Positions 45,369-54,895 of a stretch of 64,000 nt of DNA are shown here, one piece after another (the first letter of the stretch is position 1; every line of letters begins with the position of its first letter). The notes under the pieces are model-generated. The model was not told where the DNA came from. It saw only the letters and a program-made list of their open reading frames with translations, and made no database searches. The stretch covers positions 5,055,001-5,119,000 of the forward strand of contig NZ_JAZHRR010000001.1 in assembly GCF_036924515.1 (NCBI RefSeq). Direction: 5' to 3'. This DNA comes from Bradyrhizobium sp. AZCC 1610 (GTDB lineage Bacteria > Pseudomonadota > Alphaproteobacteria > Rhizobiales > Xanthobacteraceae). Both the position numbers and the translations under genes were made by a program.

Positions 45369-46499
45369 CTAGTATGGCCAAATATTATCGGCGATCCGAG
45401 GCCGCAAAACCTCGGGAATGCTCTTCGAATAGTCATCCGGTGACTGCGCGAACACCTGCTTACGCCACATGATGTATTCGGCTTCGACTTTGTCCTGGGC
45501 GCTGACGTCGATCTTGGCCCATCCTACCCCGTCAAAGTGATCACCAGGGTCGACCCGGATCATCGGCTTGGTCAGCTTCGGCACCCCCTCCGGCGCGTAC
45601 GGCCAAGGCCATGAGGTTGCCAGCATGCCGATCGAGCGCATGGTGCCGATTTCGTTGTAGAGCACCTGATGCGTGTGACCGTGGATGTTGGTGACCTTGG
45701 TGTAGGGCTTGAGCACCTCGTTCACCTCGCGCCAGTCGCGCACCCAGAAGTTCCACGGCGGATAGTACTCGTAGAGCGGATTGTGGCTGAAGATGACGAC
45801 CGGCCGGTTCCGGTCCCAATTGGCAAGCGTCTTCTGCAACCAGTCGAGCTGATCGCGGCCAACGCCCGCCCACGCGCCGGCAACAGTTCCGTCGAGCGTG
45901 GCCATGTGACCCATACGCTCCTCGGGACTCATCTTCCTCGCCGTCCAATAGTCCGGCCCGCGACTGACGGTGTCGAGCCCGACAAAGCGCACGCCCTTGT
46001 GGTCGAAGGTCCAGTGGGGCTGACCGAACAGCTCGCCCCATTTCTTGCCCATGTCGAGGTACCAATCGTGCTCGCCCGGAATGTAGACCTTGCGGATGTT
46101 GATTTCTTTCAGGATCTCTACACCGAGCTCGAGTTCCTCGACCTTGCCAAGCTGGGCCAGATCGCCGCCGAAGATCAGGAAATCGGCCGGCGGACTCATC
46201 GCCTGCACCTCCTTGGCGGCACGCACCGTCTTCTCGACGAAGCGCGTATTGAGTGATTTCGGATAGAGATGGGTGTCGGAAATCCAGGCAAACTTGAATG
46301 GCGCCTCGGCCGCATAAGCGACGTCGAGAGTGTTGAGCAGCGGCCACCAGGCGAAGGTCTCGGCTACGGTCGCGGCTCCGACGAGACATGATCTGTGAAC
46401 AAAGGTGCGCCGGGTAATCCGCAGCGAGGGGTCAGGACGCACTCCGGGCTGTTGGAGCACCGCAGCCATTTCACGCCGGTCGCGCTCAAGCTCGGACAT
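45369..46499 (-). CDS. Tat-exported metallophosphoesterase
   Basis: A 376-residue protein with a twin-arginine signal RITRRTFVHRSCLVGAAT (about residues 27-44). The calcineurin-like metal motifs are in order: WISDTHLYP, FGGDLAQLG, PGEHDWYLD, FSHNPLYE and HGHTHQV. ATG 46499 follows GGGAGGAAG. It would act on a phosphoester outside the cytoplasm. It sits between a cupredoxin-like gene and a cytochrome gene in the oxidase operon, which is not a usual place for a phosphoesterase; its link to respiration is unknown. Confidence 0.85.
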   Translation of the reverse strand: MSELERDRREMAAVLQQPGVRPDPSLRITRRTFVHRSCLVGAATVAETFAWWPLLNTLDVAYAAEAPFKFAWISDTHLYPKSLNTRFVEKTVRAAKEVQAMSPPADFLIFGGDLAQLGKVEELELGVEILKEINIRKVYIPGEHDWYLDMGKKWGELFGQPHWTFDHKGVRFVGLDTVSRGPDYWTARKMSPEERMGHMATLDGTVAGAWAGVGRDQLDWLQKTLANWDRNRPVVIFSHNPLYEYYPPWNFWVRDWREVNEVLKPYTKVTNIHGHTHQVLYNEIGTMRSIGMLATSWPWPYAPEGVPKLTKPMIRVDPGDHFDGVGWAKIDVSAQDKVEAEYIMWRKQVFAQSPDDYSKSIPEVLRPRIADNIWPY

Positions 46500-46628
46500 G
46501 GGCTTCCTCCCTTGCGATTGGTCGTTACAAGGCGTCGCCCCCTCCCCGCGGCGACTTCGGCTGTTCACCACCTCGCCGGATTCTTGTTCCTTCGGCTCGA
46601 TTGTCGCCGGTCTAGCCGCAGAAGCCCG

Positions 46629-47387
46629 TTACTTCGCGCCGGAACCGCCTTGAACCGACGTGGCGCCCTTCTTCAGTTCGATATTCAGATCGCTCGCCTT
46701 CCCCGCCGCAACGGTCACCGTCTGCTCGTTCGGGCCGGTGAAGGGTTGGTACGCCACCAGCTTGTAGGTTCCGGCCGGAACGTCGGAGATGGTGAACTTT
46801 CCGTCGGCGCCGGTGACGGCGTAGTAGGGATTGTCGGCGACATAGATAAACGCTTCCATCCAGCCATGTGCGTCACAGTCGATGCGCACCTCGCCCGGCC
46901 GCGGCAATTCGACGGGAATTCGCTGACCCTGGTTGGGCAGAGCGAGGTTGAACACAGTGCGCTTGCCGTAATAGCCGTGCGTGTTGTGGAGCATCGGATC
47001 GCTATTGACGACGTCCAGCCCGCCCACGCGTATCACCTGAATGCTAGGTTCGAACTTGCACTTCTTGTTGTCGATTTCCGGCTTCTTGGCGTCCGCCGGC
47101 CAGGCTTTTCCTTTCGCGATATCGGTCAGATACACGACGGCGTTCTGTACGCTCTTGTCCGGCCCCACCTGAATGAGCGTCTCCTCGTAGGGACCGCCGC
47201 ACACCTCGATGTCCTTGGTCGGAATGACCTTGCGGGTGCCGGGGGGTCCGTTGAACACGACCTTGCCGGTGATCGATCCGCCGCCCGCGACCGGGCCCGC
47301 TTCGTAGGCTGGCGCCGGGAGCGGCGTTGCCACCGCCGCGACCATCGCCGACGCCCCGATCAGCCACTTAATGGCTAAGCCAGTCAT
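46629..47387 (-). CDS. Cupredoxin-like protein with carboxypeptidase-regulatory-like domain
   Basis: A 252-residue exported protein. ATG 47387 gives MTGLAIKWLIGASAMVAAV, a signal peptide. The middle contains LHNTHGYYGKRTVFNLALP and RIDCDAHGWMEAFIYV, a His/Cys/His/Met set typical of a type 1 copper site. The C-terminal part (GKFTISDVPAGTYKLVAYQP) is a carboxypeptidase regulatory-like beta sandwich. It is first in the leftward oxidase operon and may carry electrons or copper in the periplasm. Confidence 0.8.
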   Translation of the reverse strand: MTGLAIKWLIGASAMVAAVATPLPAPAYEAGPVAGGGSITGKVVFNGPPGTRKVIPTKDIEVCGGPYEETLIQVGPDKSVQNAVVYLTDIAKGKAWPADAKKPEIDNKKCKFEPSIQVIRVGGLDVVNSDPMLHNTHGYYGKRTVFNLALPNQGQRIPVELPRPGEVRIDCDAHGWMEAFIYVADNPYYAVTGADGKFTISDVPAGTYKLVAYQPFTGPNEQTVTVAAGKASDLNIELKKGATSVQGGSGAK

Positions 47388-47485
47388 CACAGCCCTCTCT
47401 CGATCTTTGATGTCCGCTGGAACTTCGTCGAGAGCTAACCGCCATTTACAGGGGTTAGGAAAATCAGAACTCCTTTTCGAAACCT

Positions 47486-47498
47486 TAAGCAAAGCTTA
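47486..47498. promoter_or_regulatory. Palindrome in the divergent promoter region of the oxidase operon and SCO gene
   Basis: TAAGC-AAA-GCTTA lies in the 203-base region between the cupredoxin-like gene and the SCO gene. It could be an operator. I looked for a FixK/FNR box (TTGAT-N4-ATCAA) here, as expected for cbb3 genes, and did not see one. Confidence 0.3.
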
Positions 47499-47590
47499 TG
47501 AAGCCTGAGGGCAAAAATCGTCTAAGAAACACCTGCTGAAACGAGAGGGAGGTTTGTGGCGGATAAGGCCGCAGCCGCGGGAGGCATTTG

Positions 47591-48223
47591 ATGCGTCGCC
47601 GTCCCATATTTTCGGATATTGGGCGAGCAATGCCTTTCGGCATTGCTCTCGCGACCGCCTTGGCGTTGAGCCAACCGCTCGTACGCGCGGCCAACTCGCC
47701 GGCGACGATCGGCGGCCCGTTCACACTCACCTCACCTGACGGCGCGACGGTCACGGATCAGACCTACCGTGGGAAATGGCTGCTGGTTTATTTCGGCTTC
47801 ACTTCGTGCCCCGATAGCTGCCCGACGGCGCTCCTTGATATTTCCGCCGCGCTTGAGAAGCTCGGCCCCGACGCCGACAAGCTCCAACCGTTGTTCATCA
47901 CAATCGATCCGCAGCGCGACACGCCGGACGTAATGGGAACCTACACCCAGTCGTTCGATTCGAGGATCGTCGGACTCACGGGCACGCGGCAGCAGATCGC
48001 TGCCGTTGCCCAGGAGTATGGAGTCTATTACGCCCCCCGTAGGAGCGAGCCGGGCGCCGTCGATTACGTCATGGACCACAGCACCTATCACTACCTGATG
48101 GACGCTGAAGGCAAATTCGTGCGCGGCTTTGACGCCGACACGCCAGGCGAGCGCATCGCCGAGGCGGTGCGCGGCGCCATGGCAAAGGCTCGCGCATGTG
48201 GTCGGGGACCATCAACGCAATGA
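47591..48223 (+). CDS. SCO1/SenC family protein
   Basis: A 210-residue protein. ATG 47591 follows GGGAGG. N-terminal signal (about 34 residues, ending VRAAN), then the SCO fold with Cys73 and Cys77 (TSCPDSCP) and His163 (MDHSTYHYL). It is divergent from the cbb3-type operon and thus a likely copper chaperone for it. It shares the overall pattern of the SCO protein at 13565-14182 but is clearly a different copy. Confidence 0.88.
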   Translation: MRRRPIFSDIGRAMPFGIALATALALSQPLVRAANSPATIGGPFTLTSPDGATVTDQTYRGKWLLVYFGFTSCPDSCPTALLDISAALEKLGPDADKLQPLFITIDPQRDTPDVMGTYTQSFDSRIVGLTGTRQQIAAVAQEYGVYYAPRRSEPGAVDYVMDHSTYHYLMDAEGKFVRGFDADTPGERIAEAVRGAMAKARACGRGPSTQ

Positions 48224-48837
48224 AGCCCCCGTAAATCTTGAAATCCGTTTGTATACCGTAGGCCAGCAGCCCGAACAGCCAGCCGAGCGAATCATGAAGA
48301 AGGTTGGCCGAACTGGGAATTGCAAGCAAGATAGACAGCGCGAGGTGAGATCTCGAATGCGCTGCAAGTAACAGCCGCTTCGACAAGCCTGGAGCATCCG
48401 GTGCTTTATCATGTTTAGCGAACGCGAAGTTCCCGCTTCTGGCTGAGAGGTGGTCCCGGCACAGATTTCTCCACGACGCACTCGCTAGTCATAGATGGCT
48501 GCTCATGCGCTCGGGTCCAGTGAGCGATGTTGACCTGGCTCAGTCCGTGTCGACTTAGATAATTTTCGCAAGCAGCACGCTTGCGGGCTGCCCGCTCACC
48601 CGTTCCATAATCGATCAATTCAGCGAATGTCTTGGCAATGATCGGCCTCGCCAATTTCTGGATTGCGCGCTCTCGAAACATCGAGTTCCTGCCGACACTA
48701 AAGCCCAGTACGGCTGCTCACTCTGGCTGTCTCTAGCTTTTCTTTGATCTCCCGGTGCACATCGTGCACACGCCGCCTTCTAACTAGTTGGAAAACCTAA
48801 ACTCTCGCTCCAATCCATCATGAGGAAGCTTGAGCTA
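48224..48837. other. Region with a weak hypothetical frame
   Basis: About 610 bases. The only candidate is a minus-strand frame listed separately at 48415-48681. Nothing else is recognisable. Confidence 0.3.
48415..48681 (-). CDS. Hypothetical protein (88 aa), weakly supported
   Basis: An 88-residue basic frame starting MFRERAIQKLARPIIAK with a helical middle (GERAARKRAACENYLSRHG). There is no ribosome-binding site that stands out and no recognised family. The composition is coding-like, but chance cannot be excluded. Confidence 0.3.
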   Translation of the reverse strand: MFRERAIQKLARPIIAKTFAELIDYGTGERAARKRAACENYLSRHGLSQVNIAHWTRAHEQPSMTSECVVEKSVPGPPLSQKRELRVR

Positions 48838-49958
48838 GGTCCAGCCAATGAGAGATGGCCAGGTCGAATATCTTCCGACGTGGGCGCCTCGTGGACCGCG
48901 CAGTCGAAGCCGGCCGAGCTTGAGGTGCGCAAACCGCATCTCGATCTTCTTGCGCTCGCGCCGCGACTGCTCAAAGTCCTCGGTGCCAACTAACGATCGG
49001 GCGACGTCGCGGGCATGCTCATGGATATCGCGCGGGATCTTGCGTGATGGCTCTTTTGGGCAGCACTTGGGTTTGAGTGGGCATACATCGCAGTCGAGCT
49101 TGCTGGCACGATACAGAAGCGTCTTGCCCTCATGCACTGTGCCACTTGTCCCAAGTTGCTTTCCGCCCGGGCAGGGTAGACGTCGCCGGTCGGATGAAAG
49201 TCGCCGCGCGAGAAGGTGCCATCGTCTCGCTCCGACGTGTCGTTCACCGGAATATGGGGCGCGATACCCTTCTCCTCGACCAGCCAGTTCAGCATCGGAG
49301 CCGCCCCGTAAGCGGTATCGGCCGCAAGCCTATCCGGCTTGAGGCCGAAGCGCTCTTCCGTCCGCTCGATCACGGTCTTCGCCGCACCGACCTCGGCCTG
49401 GCGAATGGCGCGGGATGCTTCGACGTCAACGATGACGCCGTACTTCACGTCGATGAGATAGTTGTCGGCGTAAGCGAGGAATGCCGGCCCCTTGTGAGTT
49501 CCCGTCCACTGGGCCGCCGGAACTGATGGCGAGACGAACTTTGGGACGACGTCGCTTGCTTTGGGACGACGTCGCTTGCGCCCCCCACGACGTATTATCG
49601 AGGGTCGCCAAATACTCGAGCGCTGCTTGTTGGCGTCGGCTTGGATCAGGCTCGCGTCAACGGCAAAACCTTCACCCCCAACCAGTCCGGCCGCGAGGTA
49701 TGCTTCGATGACCCGCTCGAACACGCGACGGAAGATATCCCCCTCGCGGAAACGCTCGTTGCGGGTACGCGAGAACGCTGAATGGTCCGGGATCGCATCT
49801 TCGATGCCGAGCTTGCAGAACCAGCGATAGGCGAGGTTCACCTGTACTTCACGGCAGATCAATCGCTCCGAGCGGATCGCAAAGACATACCCAACCACCA
49901 GCATCCGGATCATTAGTTCCGGGTCGATCGATGGTCGACCCCGCCGCGATTCACGTCA
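48838..49958 (-). pseudogene. IS1182-family transposase, degraded
   Basis: On the minus strand, RRGRPSIDPELMIRMLVVGY, DHSAFSRTRNERFREGD, GEGFAVDASLIQADANK, DNYLIDVKYGVIVDVEASRA and KPDRLAADTAYGAAPMLNWL match IS1182-type transposases. Near 49140 the frame shifts, and the match continues with CDVCPLKPKCCPKEPSRKIP and RRERKKIEMRFAHLK. The N-terminal part before RRGRP is cut by a stop, and the C-terminus after RLRLRGP diverges. Frameshift plus truncation at both ends make it inactive. Terminal inverted repeats were not found by eye. Confidence 0.85.
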
Positions 49959-50070
49959 ACACAACGGAATCACGCTTCGCGGGCTGTCTCAACCGATTTT
50001 TGCAACAAAATCCGCCAGAAGCGGCCATTCCCCTCGCGCGATGCACAGTTCACGTGGTGAGAACCGGCAC

Positions 50071-51228
50071 TCAGCATGATATTCTAGGGGCTTGCGATCG
50101 GCCCGCGGCAAATGCGGTTCCACTCGCTGCCAGAAGCAACACAGCTCCTCCCCACGCGAGCGCGTTCGTGCTGAACCCGCTGGTTAGCCCGCCTCCCAGG
50201 ACACTGCCGAGCATCTGTCCGAGATATGTGCCGGACGAATTTAGGGCGGCAGTAGCTGAAGCCAAGTTCGGTGCGATTGCCACCAGTCGCGCTTGCTGAG
50301 ACGGATGAATAGCGAAGCCGCCGAGCCCCCATATCAGGATCGCCAGCATCGTTAGCTTCATCGATCCTTCTGCCAGGGGCCATATCACGAACGCCGCAAT
50401 GATCAGCGCCAGACACACAGCGACGACACGTGCCGCACCAGCGCGATCGATAATGCGACTTGCAATGAAGTTGCCGATGAGCCCCGACAACCCGAACCAA
50501 CCGAACAGAAGGCCAATTTCTCTTGCGTTGACTTCCAGGCGGTCTCGAAGTGCGGGTGCAAGGTAAGTATAAAGGGTAAATTGACCCGCACACTGAAGAA
50601 TCGTGGTCAGCAACAACCAAAGAAGTGCCGCATTACGCACCAAGGACCGCGACGCATTCCAGTCTACCGGCATATTCGGAAGTTTCGCTGAAATGGCGAG
50701 TCCGATCCAGATCGCACTCATGAACGCCATTGCGCCCACAAGGCCCAACGTTGCACGCCAACCAAGAACTGCTCCCAACGCATTTCCTGCGGGTATCCCA
50801 ATCACAATGGAAAGGGTAAAGCCTAGAAACATCGTGGCGATGGCTCTGCCACCCTGTCCAGACGGTGCTGCCAGCCCAGCGGCGACGATCGAATGCGGGA
50901 TGACGATCGCAGCAGCGAACCCAGCAAAGACGCGCGCCGCCACGAGCGTACCGTAGGTTGGCGCAATGGCCGCGGCAAACTGCATGGCTCCAAATAACAC
51001 CAGTCCCGCAGTAATCAGCGCGCGCCGCTCAAGTCGCTTGGTGAGAGGTGTGAGCAGCGGCGCCCCAATCGCGAGGGCAGCCGAATAGGTGGACATCAAT
51101 TGTCCGGCGCCTGCGGCTGACGTGCCGAGGTCTCTCGCAATCTCGTTGAGCAGACCGCCCACCGCGAAGGCGCCGATCCCCACAACGAAATAGCCGAATG
51201 CGAGCGCGACGAGCTGCGTTCTATGCAC
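50071..51228 (-). CDS. MFS transporter, DHA1-like
   Basis: A 385-residue transporter with about 12 hydrophobic helices. The pattern GGLLNEIARDLGTSAAGAGQ near the N-terminus and LTPLTKRLERRALITAGL in loop 2-3 is that of the AraJ/YdhP-type drug or sugar efflux proteins. It follows the hydrolase gene in the same direction with six bases between, so both are likely in one transcript. It may export the hydrolase product or its toxic substrate; the substrate is not known. Confidence 0.83.
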   Translation of the reverse strand: MHRTQLVALAFGYFVVGIGAFAVGGLLNEIARDLGTSAAGAGQLMSTYSAALAIGAPLLTPLTKRLERRALITAGLVLFGAMQFAAAIAPTYGTLVAARVFAGFAAAIVIPHSIVAAGLAAPSGQGGRAIATMFLGFTLSIVIGIPAGNALGAVLGWRATLGLVGAMAFMSAIWIGLAISAKLPNMPVDWNASRSLVRNAALLWLLLTTILQCAGQFTLYTYLAPALRDRLEVNAREIGLLFGWFGLSGLIGNFIASRIIDRAGAARVVAVCLALIIAAFVIWPLAEGSMKLTMLAILIWGLGGFAIHPSQQARLVAIAPNLASATAALNSSGTYLGQMLGSVLGGGLTSGFSTNALAWGGAVLLLAASGTAFAAGRSQAPRISC

Positions 51229-51234
51229 GCAAAC

Positions 51235-52146
51235 TCACCTGAGCTGAACGAACTGTTTGATCAGCGCAATCAGAATTTCCGGTACGTCCTCCTGGCAGTA
51301 GTGACCCGCATTTTCCAATTCGATCACGGCTCCATCCGGAAATGCTGTGCGAAAATGAGTAAGGGCAGTTTCAGGCAGCACGGCCCTATCCCGCATACCC
51401 TCGGCAAGCATTGCCGGCTTCCGTCTGACTGCCTCGGCCTGATCCGGCCTCCCGGTCTGAAATTGCGCTTTGCCAAGTGCAAAATCGAGGGGAAAGTTGA
51501 TCGCACCAATACAGTCCTCCTTGGTTCGGAAATGGGCGCCGTATGCCTGAATCCACGTTTGGTCGACGGCTGCGCTGTTCTCGAATCCAAGAAGCTTCAT
51601 GACGCTTAAGACTGTCACATCGAGATGACCAAGTACGTTCTCCAGCGATCCATTGTCGTGCGATTTTCGTATCCAGCGAAACCACTCCGATTCCATGTTC
51701 TTGGGAAAGAGGTCCGGCTCCAGTGGAAGGCCGAGTGGCACGATTGTATTCAGCAGACAGAGCCGCTTGACATGATCGGGATGACGGCAGGCGAACCCTC
51801 CTCCGATCGGCCCACCCCAATCCTGCATGACCAGCGTGATATCGGCGAGGTTAAGCCCGAGGAGGAGCGCCTCGAGATTATCAACGTGTGTTCGGAGCGT
51901 GTACTCGCGATCAGCCGGGGTCTCGCTCTTCCCAAATCCCATGTGGTCGGGAACAATGACGCGATGTGATCTGCTCAGCGACGGGATGAATTTTCGATAT
52001 ATGTAACCCCAGGTCGGCTCACCGTGGAGACATACGATCGGCTCTCCATGGCCTTCATCGACGTAGTGCATTCGGAATCCTGGAGCGCTGGTGAAGTTAG
52101 GCTTGAATGGATAGGTGCCGTTGAAGGTTTCGTTTGCCGGTATCAT
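51235..52146 (-). CDS. Haloalkane dehalogenase-like alpha/beta hydrolase
   Basis: A 303-residue protein of HLD-I type. The nucleophile is Asp109 in VMQDWGGPIG (an Asp-Trp pair as in DhlA), the oxyanion/halide region is HGEPTWGYIYRK, the acid is Asp253 in GMRDRAV and the base His282 in AGHYCQED. An Asp rather than Ser nucleophile points to a dehalogenase or epoxide hydrolase-like reaction; HGEPTW favours dehalogenase. The cytoplasm is the expected location. It is divergent from an AraC regulator with 155 bases between, and followed by an MFS exporter. Confidence 0.82.
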   Translation of the reverse strand: MIPANETFNGTYPFKPNFTSAPGFRMHYVDEGHGEPIVCLHGEPTWGYIYRKFIPSLSRSHRVIVPDHMGFGKSETPADREYTLRTHVDNLEALLLGLNLADITLVMQDWGGPIGGGFACRHPDHVKRLCLLNTIVPLGLPLEPDLFPKNMESEWFRWIRKSHDNGSLENVLGHLDVTVLSVMKLLGFENSAAVDQTWIQAYGAHFRTKEDCIGAINFPLDFALGKAQFQTGRPDQAEAVRRKPAMLAEGMRDRAVLPETALTHFRTAFPDGAVIELENAGHYCQEDVPEILIALIKQFVQLR

Positions 52147-52301
52147 TGGAACCTCCTGTTCGAATAGGACAACTGCTCCTTTGGATATGTCGTGGCGTGG
52201 GCTCTCGCTTGGGAAAAATTGCTAAAGTTGCCGGGCTGAGCGGAGCATCCGGGCAGCTATGTTGCTTGAGGAACCTGCGGCCAAATTGTTCGTTGTGGGG
52301 T

Positions 52302-53126
52302 ATGGCACTCAGCATTCAGCTACTGGCGTCCGGCCCCGGGTGGAGCGTGCGTGATGTAATTTGCGACTACGGGCCGCACGATCACTCCTTCGTGGAGGAG
52401 CATGCCGAAATGGCAATCGCATCCGTTACGCACGGAAGCTTTCAATACCGGACGCAGGCTGGATCAGCGACTCTGGTCCCAGGCTCGCTCCTGCTTGGCA
52501 ATGCCGGCAGCAGCTTCGAATGCGGGCATGAACATGCGCAGGGCGACCGCTGCCTCGCCTTCCATTTTGCGCCGGCGTTCTTCGAGACTGTTGCAGCGGG
52601 CGTAATGGACGTGCGCAAGGCGGCGTTCTCCTATGCCAGCGTGCCCCCGACGAGCGAACTCGTCGGCCTGCTGGCTGAGGCGGAAGTGGTCCGCGACGCA
52701 CGCGATGCAGCCGCACTCGAGGAAATTGCAATACGACTTACGGGTGCCGCGTTGACGATCACGACAGGAAAGCGCGCGGCCACGCGCAGCCCGAACGCGC
52801 GCGACGAACGACGGATCACCCAAGCCTTGCGCCGCATTGACGCGCCGGTAGATGAAAACTTCCGGCTCAACTCCCTCGCCCGTGAAGCAGCAATGAGCCC
52901 ATACCATTTCTTGCGCACGTTCCGCCAGGTGACCGGGATGACGCCGCATCAATATGTTCTCCGTACCCGGCTTCATCGCGCCGCGATACGGTTGCGGACG
53001 AGCAGAGATTCGATCTCTGCGATCGCATTCAAGGCCGGCTTCAGAGATCTCGCCACCTTTAACCGACGCTTTCACCGGCTGATCGGCACAACCCCGAGCG
53101 CCTACCGCACGGTGGGCAGGATGTAG
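52302..53126 (+). CDS. AraC-family transcriptional regulator
   Basis: A 274-residue regulator. ATG 52302 is chosen because the upstream in-frame codons run into the promoter region of the divergent gene. The N-terminal part is cupin-like (HDHSFVEEHAEMAIAS), and the C-terminal double helix-turn-helix is LNSLAREAAMSPYHFLRTF and ISAIAFKAGFRDLATFNRRF. The divergent position suggests that it controls the hydrolase-MFS pair. Confidence 0.85.
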   Translation: MALSIQLLASGPGWSVRDVICDYGPHDHSFVEEHAEMAIASVTHGSFQYRTQAGSATLVPGSLLLGNAGSSFECGHEHAQGDRCLAFHFAPAFFETVAAGVMDVRKAAFSYASVPPTSELVGLLAEAEVVRDARDAAALEEIAIRLTGAALTITTGKRAATRSPNARDERRITQALRRIDAPVDENFRLNSLAREAAMSPYHFLRTFRQVTGMTPHQYVLRTRLHRAAIRLRTSRDSISAIAFKAGFRDLATFNRRFHRLIGTTPSAYRTVGRM

Positions 53127-53510
53127 ATCGCACTAGAACACCAAAGGAAGCGTGTCTTTGAACTCCTTCGTTATGGTGACCGGCCGGCCGTTTATGAACC
53201 TGCGCAGCCGGCGCGACGACCGGCAGCAGCGATAGGACGATAGCAATCGACAGAAACACGAGGCGCGACATAAGCGCACGATCGAAGGCCGGCTGTTGAG
53301 AGGCGATTCAAATCTGAGTGCACAGTGCAGCTCAGCTTCTTCCGATTCGCTTGCGAAACGACCGCCTTGCGCCAACAGCTGCCTTTTGGGGGAATGGCCG
53401 CTCCTGGCGCAAGCGGTCATTGACCACGCACCAAAGACGAACGCCGTCAACCACACGATCCCAATTGCAGGTATTCGCGGGCGCTGTTGACGGCAAGATT
53501 GCTCGTCCAT
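53127..53510. other. Intergenic region with a possible broken small secreted gene
   Basis: About 380 bases. On the minus strand a good signal peptide is readable from 53271 (MSRLVFLSIAIVLSLLPVV), and in a different frame the short ending INGRPVTITKEFKDTLPLVF stops at 53133. One frameshift would join them into a product of about 45 residues. Not strong enough to call as a gene. Confidence 0.3.
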
Positions 53511-54872
53511 TCAGGTTTCGCGGAAACCGCGGGAGAAGCTGTCGAAGACCGGCCTCATAATGTACTCGAAAAACGTACGCTCTCCGGTCTTGATGTAGAC
53601 GTCGGCGGGCATCCCGGGCGTCGGGATGAATTCAGGCATGCGCCTGAGGATATCGTCCTGGTCCAGGCGCACCCGAACGACGTAGAATTCCCGACGCGTG
53701 TCACTGTCTGGGCGTGCTTCGTTCTTGGCCTGCATTTGCGCCGCCAAGGCGTCGGCCGACACGTAGATGACGCTCGCTCCGACCGTGGGCGTAATGCGCT
53801 GGTTCAGCGCCGACAGCCGCACCAGCGCTTCCTGGCCTACGCTCACGTGCGAAATGTCCTTGGGATTCATGTGTGCCTCGATGATGCGCTCTTCGCCTAT
53901 CGGCAGAAGCTCAAGGATCACGGCGCCAGGAGAGACGACGCCGCCCGGCGTATGGAAGTTCTTCTTCACCACGATGCCACGGACCGGCGAACGGACTTCG
54001 ACCCGGTCGACTACGTCTTGGGCGGCGCGAATCTGCTCCTCGACGTCGTCCAGATCCCCCTCGGTCTCGCGCAGCTCCTTGATCGCATCCCGCAGCGCCG
54101 TCGAGTGGAGTTGGGCTATCCTCTCGTTGGCCTGAGCGATCCGCTCCTTTGAATCGGCGATGCGACCGAGATACTCGCCGAGGTCTCCGCCGAGACTCGC
54201 CTCGGAGCGCCGCAGCGCCAGCACATCCGACTTGCGGACCAACTGCTGTCCAAGAAGCGAATTCTTGTCCTTCAGCTCTTCGGCGAACAGAGTAATACGA
54301 TCTTTGGTGGACTGCACTTGCGCCTGATATCCGCGAATGCTTTCCTCCAGCCCGGCGATTTGCTTGCCGAGCAGGCTTTCTTCGGTCGCGAGACTAACCC
54401 GGCGTGCCCGCAGCTCGGCACGTTGCCGCTCAAGAATCGCTTTGACTTCCGGATCACGTACGCTGCCGCTGAATGCTGCCGGAATTTCGATTGTCTCCAT
54501 AGAGTTCATTTCGGCTTCGAGACGCGCCTTCATGGCAATCAGTCGATACTTCTTTAGAACCAGCCGCCTCAGCTTGGCATTGACCGCGGTGTCGTCCATG
54601 CGAACGAGGATCTGGTTCGCCTCGACCACATCGCCGTCCCTGACCGCAATCTCGCGGATGATGCCGCCCTCGAAGTGCTGGATCAGCTTGTTCTGCCCGG
54701 TGGCCACGAACGTGCCCGAGGCAACGACCGCACTGTTCAGAGGAGCTACTCCGGCCCAAACACCGAAACAACCGAGCCCAACGACAAGAATGGCGAGGCC
54801 TGCGAAGATAGGCCATTTGGCGCTGAGCGGAACGCCGCGATGCCACTCGCCGATGTCCTTTTTCGCGCTCAT
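53511..54872 (-). CDS. Type I secretion membrane fusion protein (HlyD family)
   Basis: A 453-residue periplasmic adaptor. One N-terminal membrane helix (about 22-45), lipoyl half (QHFEGGIIREIAVRDGDVVE), a long coiled coil (about 100-290) and the C-terminal part with VRSPVRGIVVKKNFHTPGGVV and TPGMPADVYIKTGERT match HlyD/PrtE adaptors of type I secretion. It follows the ABC exporter gene by 23 bases. The outer-membrane TolC partner is not in the window. Confidence 0.9.
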   Translation of the reverse strand: MSAKKDIGEWHRGVPLSAKWPIFAGLAILVVGLGCFGVWAGVAPLNSAVVASGTFVATGQNKLIQHFEGGIIREIAVRDGDVVEANQILVRMDDTAVNAKLRRLVLKKYRLIAMKARLEAEMNSMETIEIPAAFSGSVRDPEVKAILERQRAELRARRVSLATEESLLGKQIAGLEESIRGYQAQVQSTKDRITLFAEELKDKNSLLGQQLVRKSDVLALRRSEASLGGDLGEYLGRIADSKERIAQANERIAQLHSTALRDAIKELRETEGDLDDVEEQIRAAQDVVDRVEVRSPVRGIVVKKNFHTPGGVVSPGAVILELLPIGEERIIEAHMNPKDISHVSVGQEALVRLSALNQRITPTVGASVIYVSADALAAQMQAKNEARPDSDTRREFYVVRVRLDQDDILRRMPEFIPTPGMPADVYIKTGERTFFEYIMRPVFDSFSRGFRET

Positions 54873-54895
54873 GCTGTCCTCCCGCGCTGGTTACC

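Noticed and set aside
53059..53271. Small secreted protein with signal peptide MSRLVFLSIAIV on the minus strand
   Set aside because: The sequence after the signal peptide is not protein-like in this frame and overlaps the AraC gene; the sensible ending lies in another frame.
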